DNA of 52,954 bases, taken from an uncultured Collinsella sp. (GTDB taxonomy: Bacteria; Actinomycetota; Coriobacteriia; Coriobacteriales; Coriobacteriaceae). Where the stretch lies: the NCBI GenBank assembly GCA_900552145.1, contig URYW01000004.1, positions 1 through 52,954 of the forward strand, read 5' to 3'. Shown here piece by piece: positions 6,581-13,777 of the stretch (position 1 is the first letter of the stretch; every line of letters starts with the position of its first letter). A program made the translations under genes and the position numbers. The notes under the pieces are model-generated. The model was not told where the DNA came from and ran no database searches. It saw only the letters and a list, made by a program, of their open reading frames with translations.

Positions 6581-7477
6581 TTATGCGTTCTCCTTCATGC
6601 TTGTGAACTGGGAGCCCGTGATGATCTGGAAGGCCTCGCGATAGCGCTCGGACGTGCCATCGATGACCTCGGCGGGCAGGTGCGGGGTCTCCCCCGTCAT
6701 ATCCCAGTTGGCCTTGAGCCAATTGCGGACGAATTGCTTGTCGTAGCTAGGCTGGATCTTGCCCTCCTCGTAGCTGGCAGCAGGCCAGAAACGGCTGGAG
6801 TCGGGCGTGAGGCACTCGTCGATCAGCGTGACCTTGCCATCGATGACACCAAACTCGAACTTGGTGTCGGCAATGATGATGCCACGGGTCGCGGCGTACT
6901 CGGCAGCGGCCTTGTAGATCTTGAGGGAAAGGTCACGAATCTGCGTGGCGATGTCCTCGCCCACGATCTCGCAGCAACGCTCGAACGAGATGTTCTCGTC
7001 GTGGTCACCGATCTCGGCCTTCGTGGACGGCGTGAACAACGGCTCGGGAAGCTTGGAAGCCTCGGTCAGGCCCTCAGGCAGCTGGATGCCGCAGACGGTG
7101 CCGTTCTCGTCGTAGGTCTTCTTGCCCGAACCGGTCAGATAGCCGCGGACGATGCACTCGATAGGAATCGTCTGGGCCTTCTTAACCAGCATGGCGCGGC
7201 CAGCGAGGTAGTCACGATACTCAGCAAACTCCTCGGGGAAATCCGCCGGGTCGATGGAAACGAGATGGTTGGGAACGATGTCGGCAAACTTATCGAACCA
7301 GAATGCCGAGATGCGATTGAGCACCTCTCCCTTAAACGGAATCTCGTCGGGAAGAATGAAGTCGAACGCAGAAATGCGGTCGGTGGCGACCATCAGCAGG
7401 TTTTCACCGGCATCGTAAATATCACGAACCTTGCCACGGGAATCCGGACGACGCTCCATCGTTGTCACGTGAGTCAC
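6581..7477 (-). CDS. purC: Phosphoribosylaminoimidazole-succinocarboxamide synthase (SAICAR synthetase)
   Basis: 298 aa. It catalyses ATP-dependent condensation of CAIR with aspartate to SAICAR in de novo purine synthesis. Signatures seen: RGKVRDIYDAGENLLMVATD at the N-terminus (glycine-rich nucleotide-binding strand), PNHLVS, PIECIVRGYLTGSG (substrate-binding region), and IIADTKFEFGV…LIDECLTPDSSRFW (SAICAR signature). The length fits the longer, yeast/actinobacterial-type enzymes. It forms an operon with the GTG-started membrane protein gene downstream. purB, which uses the product, lies about 4 kb away on the same strand. Confidence 0.96.
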   Translation of the reverse strand: MTHVTTMERRPDSRGKVRDIYDAGENLLMVATDRISAFDFILPDEIPFKGEVLNRISAFWFDKFADIVPNHLVSIDPADFPEEFAEYRDYLAGRAMLVKKAQTIPIECIVRGYLTGSGKKTYDENGTVCGIQLPEGLTEASKLPEPLFTPSTKAEIGDHDENISFERCCEIVGEDIATQIRDLSLKIYKAAAEYAATRGIIIADTKFEFGVIDGKVTLIDECLTPDSSRFWPAASYEEGKIQPSYDKQFVRNWLKANWDMTGETPHLPAEVIDGTSERYREAFQIITGSQFTSMKENA

Positions 7478-7499
7478 TCCTTACCTAAATACGACAGAA

Positions 7500-7519
7500 A
7501 TGCGGGTTCTTTCCCGCAT
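7500..7519 (-). terminator. Possible terminator after the histidine kinase gene
   Basis: 7-bp perfect stem ATGCGGG / CCCGCAT with a 6-base loop. T-rich sequence follows on both sides, so it could act in either direction. It separates the kinase stop (7578) from the purC start (7477). Confidence 0.45.
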
Positions 7520-7577
7520 GTTTTCGCAAACTCGGAGCGGCAGGGACGCGGCCCCTCCTTCACCGAATAGCGAAAAG

Positions 7578-9143
7578 CTAGGGCTCCATTGTAGTAGATG
7601 CCGCGTCCGCCGTGTGCTCGCGGGGCAGATGAATTGTAAAAGTCGTACCCTTTCCAAGCTCCGACTCCACGGATATGTAGCCATGGTGACGCTCGACAAT
7701 CTGCTTGGTCACGGCGAGGCCAACGCCCAGGCCGCCAGCTTCGCGGGCGCGGCTGGCATCGGCGCGCCAAAACCGCCCGAAAATGCGCGACAGATCGTCC
7801 TTGGCAATACCGATGCCGGTATCAGAAACGGCAATGCTGACGTGCCTGCGGTCTCTGAGCACCGACACCACGACCCAACCGCCCTCGGGGGTGTAGCGCA
7901 TGGCGTTGCTCATGAGGTTGATAACACATTGCGTGATCATGTCGGGATCGGCCTCGACGACATCGTCGTGACCCTGGGTCTCGTCCGCAAAACGCAGGCG
8001 CAGATCGCGGTCGACAAACAGGCGCTCCTGGGCATTGACGATGGAACGCACGAAAGGAACCATGTCCACCGGCTCAAGGTTGAGCGGAGCCGTGCTGTTT
8101 TCCATGCGCGACAGGTCGAGCATCTGCTGCACCAGACGAGCCAGGCGACGCGTCTCGGAAGCAACGGTCTCCAAATGCTCATCGTCGGTGGGATACACGC
8201 CATCCTGCATGGCCTCGACCGTTGCGAGCATGGCCATAAGCGGCGTGCGAAGCTCGTGTGCAACGTCTGAGGTCAGGCGCTTCTCGTGTTTCATATCCTT
8301 CTCGAGCGAGGTGGCCATCTCATCGAAGGTCTCACCCAGCTGATCGATCTCGTCATCACCGCGCAGCCCCGTGCGAGCCGACAGGTCGCCGTCACGGATT
8401 TGCTTTGCGGTACTGGTGATGCGATGAATCGGTTTGGTGAGCATGCGCGACACGAGCGATCCGATAACGACCGAAATGCAGATTGCAACAACCGCGGCGA
8501 GGGCCATGGCGTTAAAGGTCTTCTCCCTAAACGCAGAGTCCGCCTTGGTGAGCAGAGCGTCGGAGCCGATGGCCCACAGCTTTACCTGTCCGACATGCTC
8601 GCCGGAAGACGTTACAATCTCGACGTTAGCAACGCTATCGGAGTCGGTTGGAGCAGACGAGACCGGGCTATGCGATGCCCTCTTGCCGCTCGAGTCGTCG
8701 GTCGTAGCCTGGTTTTCGCGTACATCGGCGGTGGCGCTTGCCGAGGGCCAGGAATCGTCATAAACGATCACACCCTTTTTATTGACGACCTGCATGCCCA
8801 GATCGTCGGAAACCAAACTCGACGTTGCGACCGTGCGCAGTTCTCCCGCGGTCCAAGAGCCGTTTTCCTCATATGAGGTCGCCAACTTCTCGGCAGCGGA
8901 ATTTGCGATTTCGACGATATTGGAGCGTGTGTAATCCGAAAAGACCGTGCCCCACACAACAGAGACAACGCCCACCAGCACCAATACCGTCATGAGCGAT
9001 GTCAGAGCAAAAGCAAGTGCCATGCGCGAGGGATAGCTCATCGTTGGCCGTGAATCGGAACGAGGCGTGTTCCAACTAGCCTTGGAACCCGCCTCGCTCT
9101 CCTGCTTGTGCTTTTGTCCGATTTCAAAGCGCGCAGGTGTCAT
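7578..9143 (-). CDS. Two-component sensor histidine kinase
   Basis: 521 aa. Order: a cytoplasmic N-tail (1-40); membrane helix about 42-65; an extracytoplasmic region about 66-208 that is Ser/Thr/Asp-rich in its second half; membrane helix about 211-232; HAMP about 233-285; HisKA with phospho-acceptor His296 in DVAHELRTPL; HATPase_c with N box INLMSNAMRYT, G1 DTGIGI and G2 GGLGVGLA. The start ATG 9143 overlaps the response-regulator stop as ATGA, so the two are translationally coupled. The stimulus is unknown. The architecture is of the class that pairs with OmpR-type regulators and often senses envelope conditions. Confidence 0.93.
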   Translation of the reverse strand: MTPARFEIGQKHKQESEAGSKASWNTPRSDSRPTMSYPSRMALAFALTSLMTVLVLVGVVSVVWGTVFSDYTRSNIVEIANSAAEKLATSYEENGSWTAGELRTVATSSLVSDDLGMQVVNKKGVIVYDDSWPSASATADVRENQATTDDSSGKRASHSPVSSAPTDSDSVANVEIVTSSGEHVGQVKLWAIGSDALLTKADSAFREKTFNAMALAAVVAICISVVIGSLVSRMLTKPIHRITSTAKQIRDGDLSARTGLRGDDEIDQLGETFDEMATSLEKDMKHEKRLTSDVAHELRTPLMAMLATVEAMQDGVYPTDDEHLETVASETRRLARLVQQMLDLSRMENSTAPLNLEPVDMVPFVRSIVNAQERLFVDRDLRLRFADETQGHDDVVEADPDMITQCVINLMSNAMRYTPEGGWVVVSVLRDRRHVSIAVSDTGIGIAKDDLSRIFGRFWRADASRAREAGGLGVGLAVTKQIVERHHGYISVESELGKGTTFTIHLPREHTADAASTTMEP

Positions 9144-9877
9144 ATGTGATTTCCCGTTTTCTCGTCCGACTTATCGGTCTTGGCCGGAGCCTCGAAGCGA
9201 TAGCCGACACCATGGACGGTGTAGAGCCACTTGGGCTTCTTGGGATCATCGCCCAGCTTGGCGCGAAGATTCTTCACGTGGCTATCGATGGTGCGCTCAT
9301 AGCCCTCAAAGTCATACCCGAGCACTTTCTCGACCAGCTCCATGCGGTTATACACACGGCCGGGATGGCGGGCAAGCGTGGTGAGCAGCTTGAACTCGGA
9401 AGCCGTCAGATCGACTTCCTTGCCCTCGACCAAGATCTTGTGGCCCGAGATATCGATGACCAGATCGCCGAAGTCGAGTACCTCGACGGCGGGCTCGTCG
9501 GCCTGATGGGCACGGCGGAACAGAGCGCGAACGCGGGCGACGAGCTCGCGCGGCGAGAACGGCTTAATCAGATAGTCGTCGGCGCCGAGCTCAAGACCGA
9601 TAATACGGTCCTCGATCTCGCCCTTAGCCGTCAGCATGATGATGGGGACATCCGAGGTATCGCGAATGGTGCGGCAAACGCGCTCGCCGGGAATCTTGGG
9701 GAGCATAAGGTCGAGCACGACCAGGTCGAACTGATGCTTCTCGAACTCCTCGATCGCGGACTGGCCGTCGCCGACGCCCACAACCCAGCAGCCTTCGCGC
9801 TCGAGATAGGCAGCGACGGCGTCACGGATTGCCTTCTCATCCTCGACCAGCAGAATCTTTTTTGCATCTGAAGCCAT
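9140..9877 (-). CDS. OmpR/PhoB-family response regulator
   Basis: 245 aa from ATG 9877, which has an AGGGGGG box 7 bases upstream. A TTG at 9898 is in frame but lacks such a site. The receiver domain has the acidic pair ED at 12-13, phospho-acceptor Asp56 (VVLDLMLP), the conserved Thr in MLTAKG and Lys in IKPFSP. The C-terminal winged helix has DLTASEFKLL, the recognition region GYERTIDSHVKNLRAKL and the wing VHGVGYRFE. It is the partner of the downstream kinase gene, which it overlaps by 4 bases; targets are unknown. Confidence 0.95.
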   Translation of the reverse strand: MASDAKKILLVEDEKAIRDAVAAYLEREGCWVVGVGDGQSAIEEFEKHQFDLVVLDLMLPKIPGERVCRTIRDTSDVPIIMLTAKGEIEDRIIGLELGADDYLIKPFSPRELVARVRALFRRAHQADEPAVEVLDFGDLVIDISGHKILVEGKEVDLTASEFKLLTTLARHPGRVYNRMELVEKVLGYDFEGYERTIDSHVKNLRAKLGDDPKKPKWLYTVHGVGYRFEAPAKTDKSDEKTGNHI

Positions 9878-9932
9878 AACACGGCCCCCCTGTCTCAATT
9901 AGCTAAGAACAAGCCCATTTTAACGCACCTGA

Positions 9933-9971
9933 GCCCGCCGGATGCCGCTATGACGCGGCAGCTCGGCGGGC
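9933..9971. repeat. Inverted repeat in the lipoprotein/regulator intergenic region
   Basis: GCCCGCCG / CGGCGGGC arms (9933-9940 / 9964-9971) enclose an inner TGCCGC…GCGGCA stem. There is no T-run on either side, so it is not a classic terminator. It lies between the lipoprotein gene end and the response-regulator start and may shape the regulator leader. Confidence 0.45.
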
Positions 9972-10030
9972 GGTACTCACAATTACAACGCGTTTATTCC
10001 CCTGTTGGCGCCTTTTTAACCCCTCTAAGC

Positions 10031-11242
10031 TTAAAGAGAGAATAGGCGTGCAGTGACCGTCTCTGGTATACCCTGGCTGTTGCGCACCGTGGCGTACGTA
10101 AGGAATGAGTCCGATTTTCCCGCCGTAGCTGGATAATCGCCATACTCCAAAGCGCGGTCGGGCGACAGCAGCGAGCCATAGGTCTTGGCAGAGGTGTCGA
10201 TCAGGAAATGCGACGCCTGTACCTTAACAAGGTATTTATTCTTCTTGCCAGCCGCACATGCGAGCGGCTCGCGTGACAGGAAGAGGTACGGCCCTCCCTC
10301 ATTACCGATATACGTGCCCATATTGCCCAGGCTGCCCACGCCACTATAGGCCGCCTCGATAGAAAACACGAAGGTATCGCCCATATATACGGCCTCGAAA
10401 GGCGAAACTGACGAAGGGAGGACCAACTGGGCACGCTTGGTGTTGTTGCCGTCGGTCAGATCGATTGCCGTTATGCCGTAGTAGACGCCCTCGTCGTTGC
10501 GGACACGCGGCGAGATGGTCAAAATGCCGTCGCTCGCGCGCGGGGCCGATGCAAAGCGGCCCGTCGATTTCCAAATTACCTCGGCCTTGGATTCATCAAG
10601 CGAGCGACGATAGCAAAACGAATCACTACTCGTTTTATTGCCGCCTGCCGAAGGCATTTTATACCAGATGACCGATGACCCGAACGCCGTAAACAGGGGC
10701 GGATCATAGTCCTTGCCACCTCGATCGAGCTCAACCACGTCGCCAGAGAGCGAAGCGCCCGACAGATTTTGAGCGTAGAGCTTCCACGATGAATTGGCAA
10801 AGTTCATCTCAACCCACGCGAATACGCCGTCGCCGGCACGGACATCGTAGAATGCATATCCCGTGCCCTCGATAGGATCCTCGATTAATGTGGTAAGCGA
10901 GCCATCACCCAGGTTGAGCACGCCGAGTGTGTTGGCGTGCAGTGCCGATGCGGGCGCCATCATCGCCGCGGCGTAATCGCCGTCGCAGTAGTACAGCAGC
11001 GTACCCAGAGGCAGCGTCCACGATGACGCCGGCTCAAGATCGATGTCGACTGCCTCGTACTCATCCGTAATCGAGATGATTTTGGAATCGTCCTTGATAA
11101 CCTGCGGCTCGCCGGCGGCATCATCGCTGGTACCCGTTTTTTTCGAGCATCCGGCAAGCACCGTGGCAGCGCCCGCGGCAGCCCCACCGAGTACAAAGCC
11201 GCGACGCGATATTCCGTTCTTGATGTGATCGGCGATACCCAT
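10031..11242 (-). CDS. Tat-exported lipoprotein of unknown function
   Basis: 403 aa. The N-terminus has a twin-arginine motif (Arg13-Arg14 in SRRGFVLGG), a hydrophobic stretch and a lipobox VLAGC with Cys32. It should therefore be exported folded and lipid-anchored on the outer face of the membrane. The mature part shows repeated strand-turn patterns (for example YAFYDVRAGDGVFAWVEM, ILTISPRVRNDEGVYYGI), suggesting a beta-propeller-like fold. There is no enzymatic motif. Its ATG overlaps the stop of the TSCPD gene by one base (TAATG), so the two are coupled. Confidence 0.75.
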   Translation of the reverse strand: MGIADHIKNGISRRGFVLGGAAAGAATVLAGCSKKTGTSDDAAGEPQVIKDDSKIISITDEYEAVDIDLEPASSWTLPLGTLLYYCDGDYAAAMMAPASALHANTLGVLNLGDGSLTTLIEDPIEGTGYAFYDVRAGDGVFAWVEMNFANSSWKLYAQNLSGASLSGDVVELDRGGKDYDPPLFTAFGSSVIWYKMPSAGGNKTSSDSFCYRRSLDESKAEVIWKSTGRFASAPRASDGILTISPRVRNDEGVYYGITAIDLTDGNNTKRAQLVLPSSVSPFEAVYMGDTFVFSIEAAYSGVGSLGNMGTYIGNEGGPYLFLSREPLACAAGKKNKYLVKVQASHFLIDTSAKTYGSLLSPDRALEYGDYPATAGKSDSFLTYATVRNSQGIPETVTARLFSL

Positions 11243-11505
11243 TAGGCGATCTCGGCGCGAGCGGCCTCGATAGCGCGCGTAAGCTGGTCGGCGCAGGAGG
11301 TCTTTTTCATACCGCAGGTATTACCGGCGAGAACCTCGATTACGCGATCGGCGGGAGCGCCCTCGACCAGCTTGGAGATAGCCTTGAGATTGCCGTCGCA
11401 GCCGCCGGTAAACTCAACGCCCACCACCTTGTTGCCGTCATCGGAAAGGTCAAGGTGAATATTGCGAGCACACACGCCCTGAGGCTTGTAATCAAACGAA
11501 ATCAT
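11242..11505 (-). CDS. TSCPD-domain protein (TIGR03905-like)
   Basis: 87 aa, the expected size for the small stand-alone TSCPD family. Features are GVCARNIHLDLSD, VGVEFTGGCDGNLKAISKLVEG and the Cys-containing NTCGMKKTSCADQLTRAI. The TSCPD domain is also found at the C-terminus of some ribonucleotide reductases; the role of the free-standing form is unknown. The start ATG 11505 has AGAGGGG upstream. It is translationally coupled to the lipoprotein gene that follows. Confidence 0.85.
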   Translation of the reverse strand: MISFDYKPQGVCARNIHLDLSDDGNKVVGVEFTGGCDGNLKAISKLVEGAPADRVIEVLAGNTCGMKKTSCADQLTRAIEAARAEIA

Positions 11506-11569
11506 GCGATCCCCTCTCAGAATGTTATTCGAGACGACTATTATCCCCGTCTTTCCCTAAATGCAACGA

Positions 11570-11607
11570 GGCGCTTTGCCGGCAACACACATTACCAGCA
11601 AAGCGCC
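11570..11607. terminator. Hairpin after purB, weak terminator
   Basis: 10-bp perfect arms GGCGCTTTGC / GCAAAGCGCC with an 18-base loop. No good T-run follows on either strand. Its position, 27 bases after the purB stop, suggests a termination or mRNA-3'-end role. Confidence 0.45.
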
Positions 11608-11633
11608 CTAAAAAGCTAACGTTATGCCCGAAC

Positions 11634-12980
11634 CTACTCGAAGCTCAGCTGCTCCAGACGATCAAAGACCGTGTCGATACGGGTGAGGAAGTCCCACGGA
11701 TCAAAGATCTCGTCGAGCTTCTCCTGACTGACGGTGCAGCGCGGGTCGGCCTCGAGACGCTCCTTAAAGGTGGGGCCGGAGACACAATCCTGTACCTCGT
11801 GCCAGGTTGCCATAGCGTTCTCCTGCACAATGGCGTACGCGTCCTCGCGGGTGATGCCCGTGTCGACGAGGGCGAGCAGTACCTTGGAAGAGAAGATGAG
11901 GCCGCGGGTCTTATTGAGGTTGGCCATCATGCGGGCAGGGTACAGCTGCAGGCCGTCGATAACGCGAATGAGGCACTGGAACATGTGGTCGAGGGCGATG
12001 AAGCTGTCGGCCTGGGCGACGCGCTCGGCAGAGGAGTGCGAAATGTCACGCTCGTGCCACAGGGCGACGTTGTCGAAGGCAACCTGCGCGTTGGCCTTCA
12101 CGACGCGCGACAGGCCGCAGACCTTCTCCATGGTGATGGGGTTGCGCTTGTGCGGCATGGCGGAGCTGCCCTTTTGACCCTTACGGAACGGTTCCTCGGC
12201 CTCGAGTGTATCGGTCTTCTGTAGATTGCGAACCTCGGTAGCGATGCGCTCACAGGTGGCCGCGGTGGTGGCGAGAACGCCGGCGAGGTAGGCGTGATGA
12301 TCGCGGCTAATAACCTGCGTGGACAGCGGGTCGTGAACCAGGCCCAGGTGCTCGCAGACATATTCCTCGACAAACGGCTCGATGGAGCTGTACGTGCCGA
12401 CAGCGCCCGAGATGGCACCAAAGGCAACGTTCTTGCGGGCATCCTCAAGACGGTCCAGATCGCGCTTGAGCTCCCAGGCCCAAGAGCCAAACTTCATGCC
12501 AAAGGTCATCGGCTCGGCATGGATGCCATGAGTGCGGCCGGCGCAGAGCGTGTTGCGCTCCTCGAAGGCGCGACGCTTGCAAATCTCGCCGAGCTTCTTG
12601 ACGTCCTCGATGATCAGGTCGCAGGCCTGGGTGAGCTGGTAGCACAGGGCCGTGTCGCCCAGATCCGAGCTGGTCATGCCATAGTGAACCCAGCGGCTGG
12701 GCTTGGGGTCGCCCTCGGGAACATCGGCATCGATGTATTCCTTCATGTTGGTCAGGAAGGCAATGACGTCGTGGCGCGTGACTTCCTCGATCTCATCGAC
12801 CTTCGCCTTCTCAAAGTTGGCATGGTCGCGGATCCACTGGGCCTCGTCTTTGGAAATACCGATCTTGCCGAGCTCCGCCTGGGCCTCGCAGGCCAGAACC
12901 TCGATTTCCTGCCAAATGGCGTACTTGTTCTCGAGGGAGAAGATGTGTCCCATCTCCGGGCGGGTATAGCGATCGATCAT
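11634..12980 (-). CDS. purB: Adenylosuccinate lyase
   Basis: 448 aa from ATG 12980, with AAAAGGAG upstream; in-frame extension to 13046 lacks a ribosome site. It catalyses two beta-eliminations releasing fumarate: SAICAR to AICAR and adenylosuccinate to AMP. The fumarase/aspartase superfamily signature SSAMPHKRNP is present, as are the conserved segments HYGMTSSDLGDTA and CAGRTHGIHAEPMTFG (catalytic His region). It is homotetrameric and cytosolic in the family. It uses the product of PurC, encoded a few kb downstream on the same strand, but the two are not in one operon. Confidence 0.96.
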   Translation of the reverse strand: MIDRYTRPEMGHIFSLENKYAIWQEIEVLACEAQAELGKIGISKDEAQWIRDHANFEKAKVDEIEEVTRHDVIAFLTNMKEYIDADVPEGDPKPSRWVHYGMTSSDLGDTALCYQLTQACDLIIEDVKKLGEICKRRAFEERNTLCAGRTHGIHAEPMTFGMKFGSWAWELKRDLDRLEDARKNVAFGAISGAVGTYSSIEPFVEEYVCEHLGLVHDPLSTQVISRDHHAYLAGVLATTAATCERIATEVRNLQKTDTLEAEEPFRKGQKGSSAMPHKRNPITMEKVCGLSRVVKANAQVAFDNVALWHERDISHSSAERVAQADSFIALDHMFQCLIRVIDGLQLYPARMMANLNKTRGLIFSSKVLLALVDTGITREDAYAIVQENAMATWHEVQDCVSGPTFKERLEADPRCTVSQEKLDEIFDPWDFLTRIDTVFDRLEQLSFE

Positions 12981-13082
12981 AGCGGCTCCTTTTTGGTTAT
13001 TGGCACGTTGGTCGTAACCCAACCATTGTACCGTGCGCAGGTGCAAGTATGGGCAGCAGGCATTAACCTAACATTTTGGAAT

Positions 13083-13138
13083 TGGAGCGGGCAACGGGAC
13101 GTCTGCGCATTTGCTTCGCAAAACCGCACCGGCTTCAG
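13083..13138 (-). repeat. tRNA-associated repeat, partial copy D
   Basis: 56 bp that differ from 13214-13269 (copy C) at only two positions. It begins on the plus strand with TGGAGCGGGCAACGGGA, the reverse complement of the 3' end of tRNA-Gly including CCA. It then carries the TTTGCTTCGCAAA hairpin and CCGCACCGGCTTCAG. The rest of the unit is missing and is replaced by about 75 bp of unrelated sequence up to copy C. Confidence 0.65.
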
Positions 13139-13213
13139 TGGCATACCGAGATCCGGGGAAGTGTGGGAGCAAAGCGGGCTGAATCTACCATTCCCGAAAT
13201 CTTCCTTGCTCCA

Positions 13214-13355
13214 TGGAGCGGGCAACGGGACGTCCGCGTATTTGCTTCGCAAAACCGCACCGGCTTCAGGCGCCTGTCGGCGCCTTCGCCTGCTCGCTAC
13301 AAACGCTTCGCGTTTGCTTAACGCTCGCACCCTGGCGGGTTCGAGTCCCGGCGCT
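13214..13355 (-). repeat. tRNA-associated hairpin-rich repeat, copy C (tRNA-Gly unit)
   Basis: In minus-strand order after tRNA-Gly and its terminator: a T-arm-like segment (CGGGACTCGAACCCG, complement of 13335-13349), the hairpin AAACGCGAAGCGTTT (13300-13314), the hairpin AGGCGCCGACAGGCGCCT (13268-13285), the hairpin TTTGCGAAGCAAA (13241-13253), and a copy of the tRNA-Gly 3' end with CCA (13214-13230). The module order and much of the T-arm/first-hairpin sequence match copy B at tRNA-Lys. Confidence 0.65.
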
Positions 13356-13360
13356 TGATA

Positions 13361-13394
13361 GTAAAAAGCACGGCAACGTAACGCTGCCGTGCTT
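13361..13394 (-). terminator. Terminator of tRNA-Gly
   Basis: 10-bp stem AAGCACGGCA / TGCCGTGCTT (13366-13375 / 13385-13394). The minus strand then continues TTTAC. It lies 11 bases after the tRNA-Gly CCA end. Confidence 0.75.
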
Positions 13395-13405
13395 GTGCTT
13401 TTTAC

Positions 13406-13480
13406 TGGAGCGGGCAACGGGACTCGAACCCGCGAGTGTCAGCTTGGGAAGCTGATGCCTTACCACTTGGCGATGCCCGC
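13406..13480 (-). tRNA. tRNA-Gly (anticodon CCC)
   Basis: Acceptor GCGGGCA/TGCCCGC, D arm GCCA…TGGT-AAGGC region, anticodon stem TCAGC/GCTGA with loop TTCCCAA, T arm CGGGT-TCGAGTC-CCG, discriminator T. CCA is encoded (13406-13408). The 3' 16-17 bases are repeated at 13214 and 13083. Confidence 0.95.
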
Positions 13481-13777
13481 TTGTGTGTTGGCTAGTATAA
13501 CGCGGTTGTCTTGTTCGATACAAGGGTGGTGATGCTTGTTTTAGCTGTGGAGATTCGTTTGAAAATCACGTCAATTGTGGAGACGAGGACCTTTGACTTC
13601 CTGTTCTCCCTATCTTCTACCTGCACTTTTGCTTGATTGTTGTATTTGAGCTCAATTTGTCAGGAATTGGGCAAGCTTTTGGTCAGGCTCCGGTACTTAC
13701 CCGCATGAACCTCGGGGGTAGCCTCATCCTACGCGTCGCAGCCTCCCCGTGCGGCGCACGAGGGATAAGGAGCAGCC
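13481..13777. other. Leader region of the surface adhesin gene
   Basis: About 300 bp between tRNA-Gly and the adhesin ATG. It is T-rich and pyrimidine-rich at 13560-13680. Near 13686-13770 it has GC inverted segments (GGCTCCGG…, CTCGGGGGTAGCC, CAGCCTCCCCG) that could fold in the mRNA leader. I see no consensus promoter and no riboswitch that I recognise. Confidence 0.3.

Noticed and set aside
13213..13455. Short frames across the tRNA-Gly repeat
   Set aside because: Same reason: antisense tRNA and GC hairpins read as codons.
13083..13480. CRISPR array as an explanation for the repeated units
   Set aside because: Units are few, of unequal length, contain tRNA sequence and have no regular spacers.
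13686..13777. Riboswitch in the adhesin leader
   Set aside because: Some GC pairing is possible, but no known aptamer signature is recognisable.
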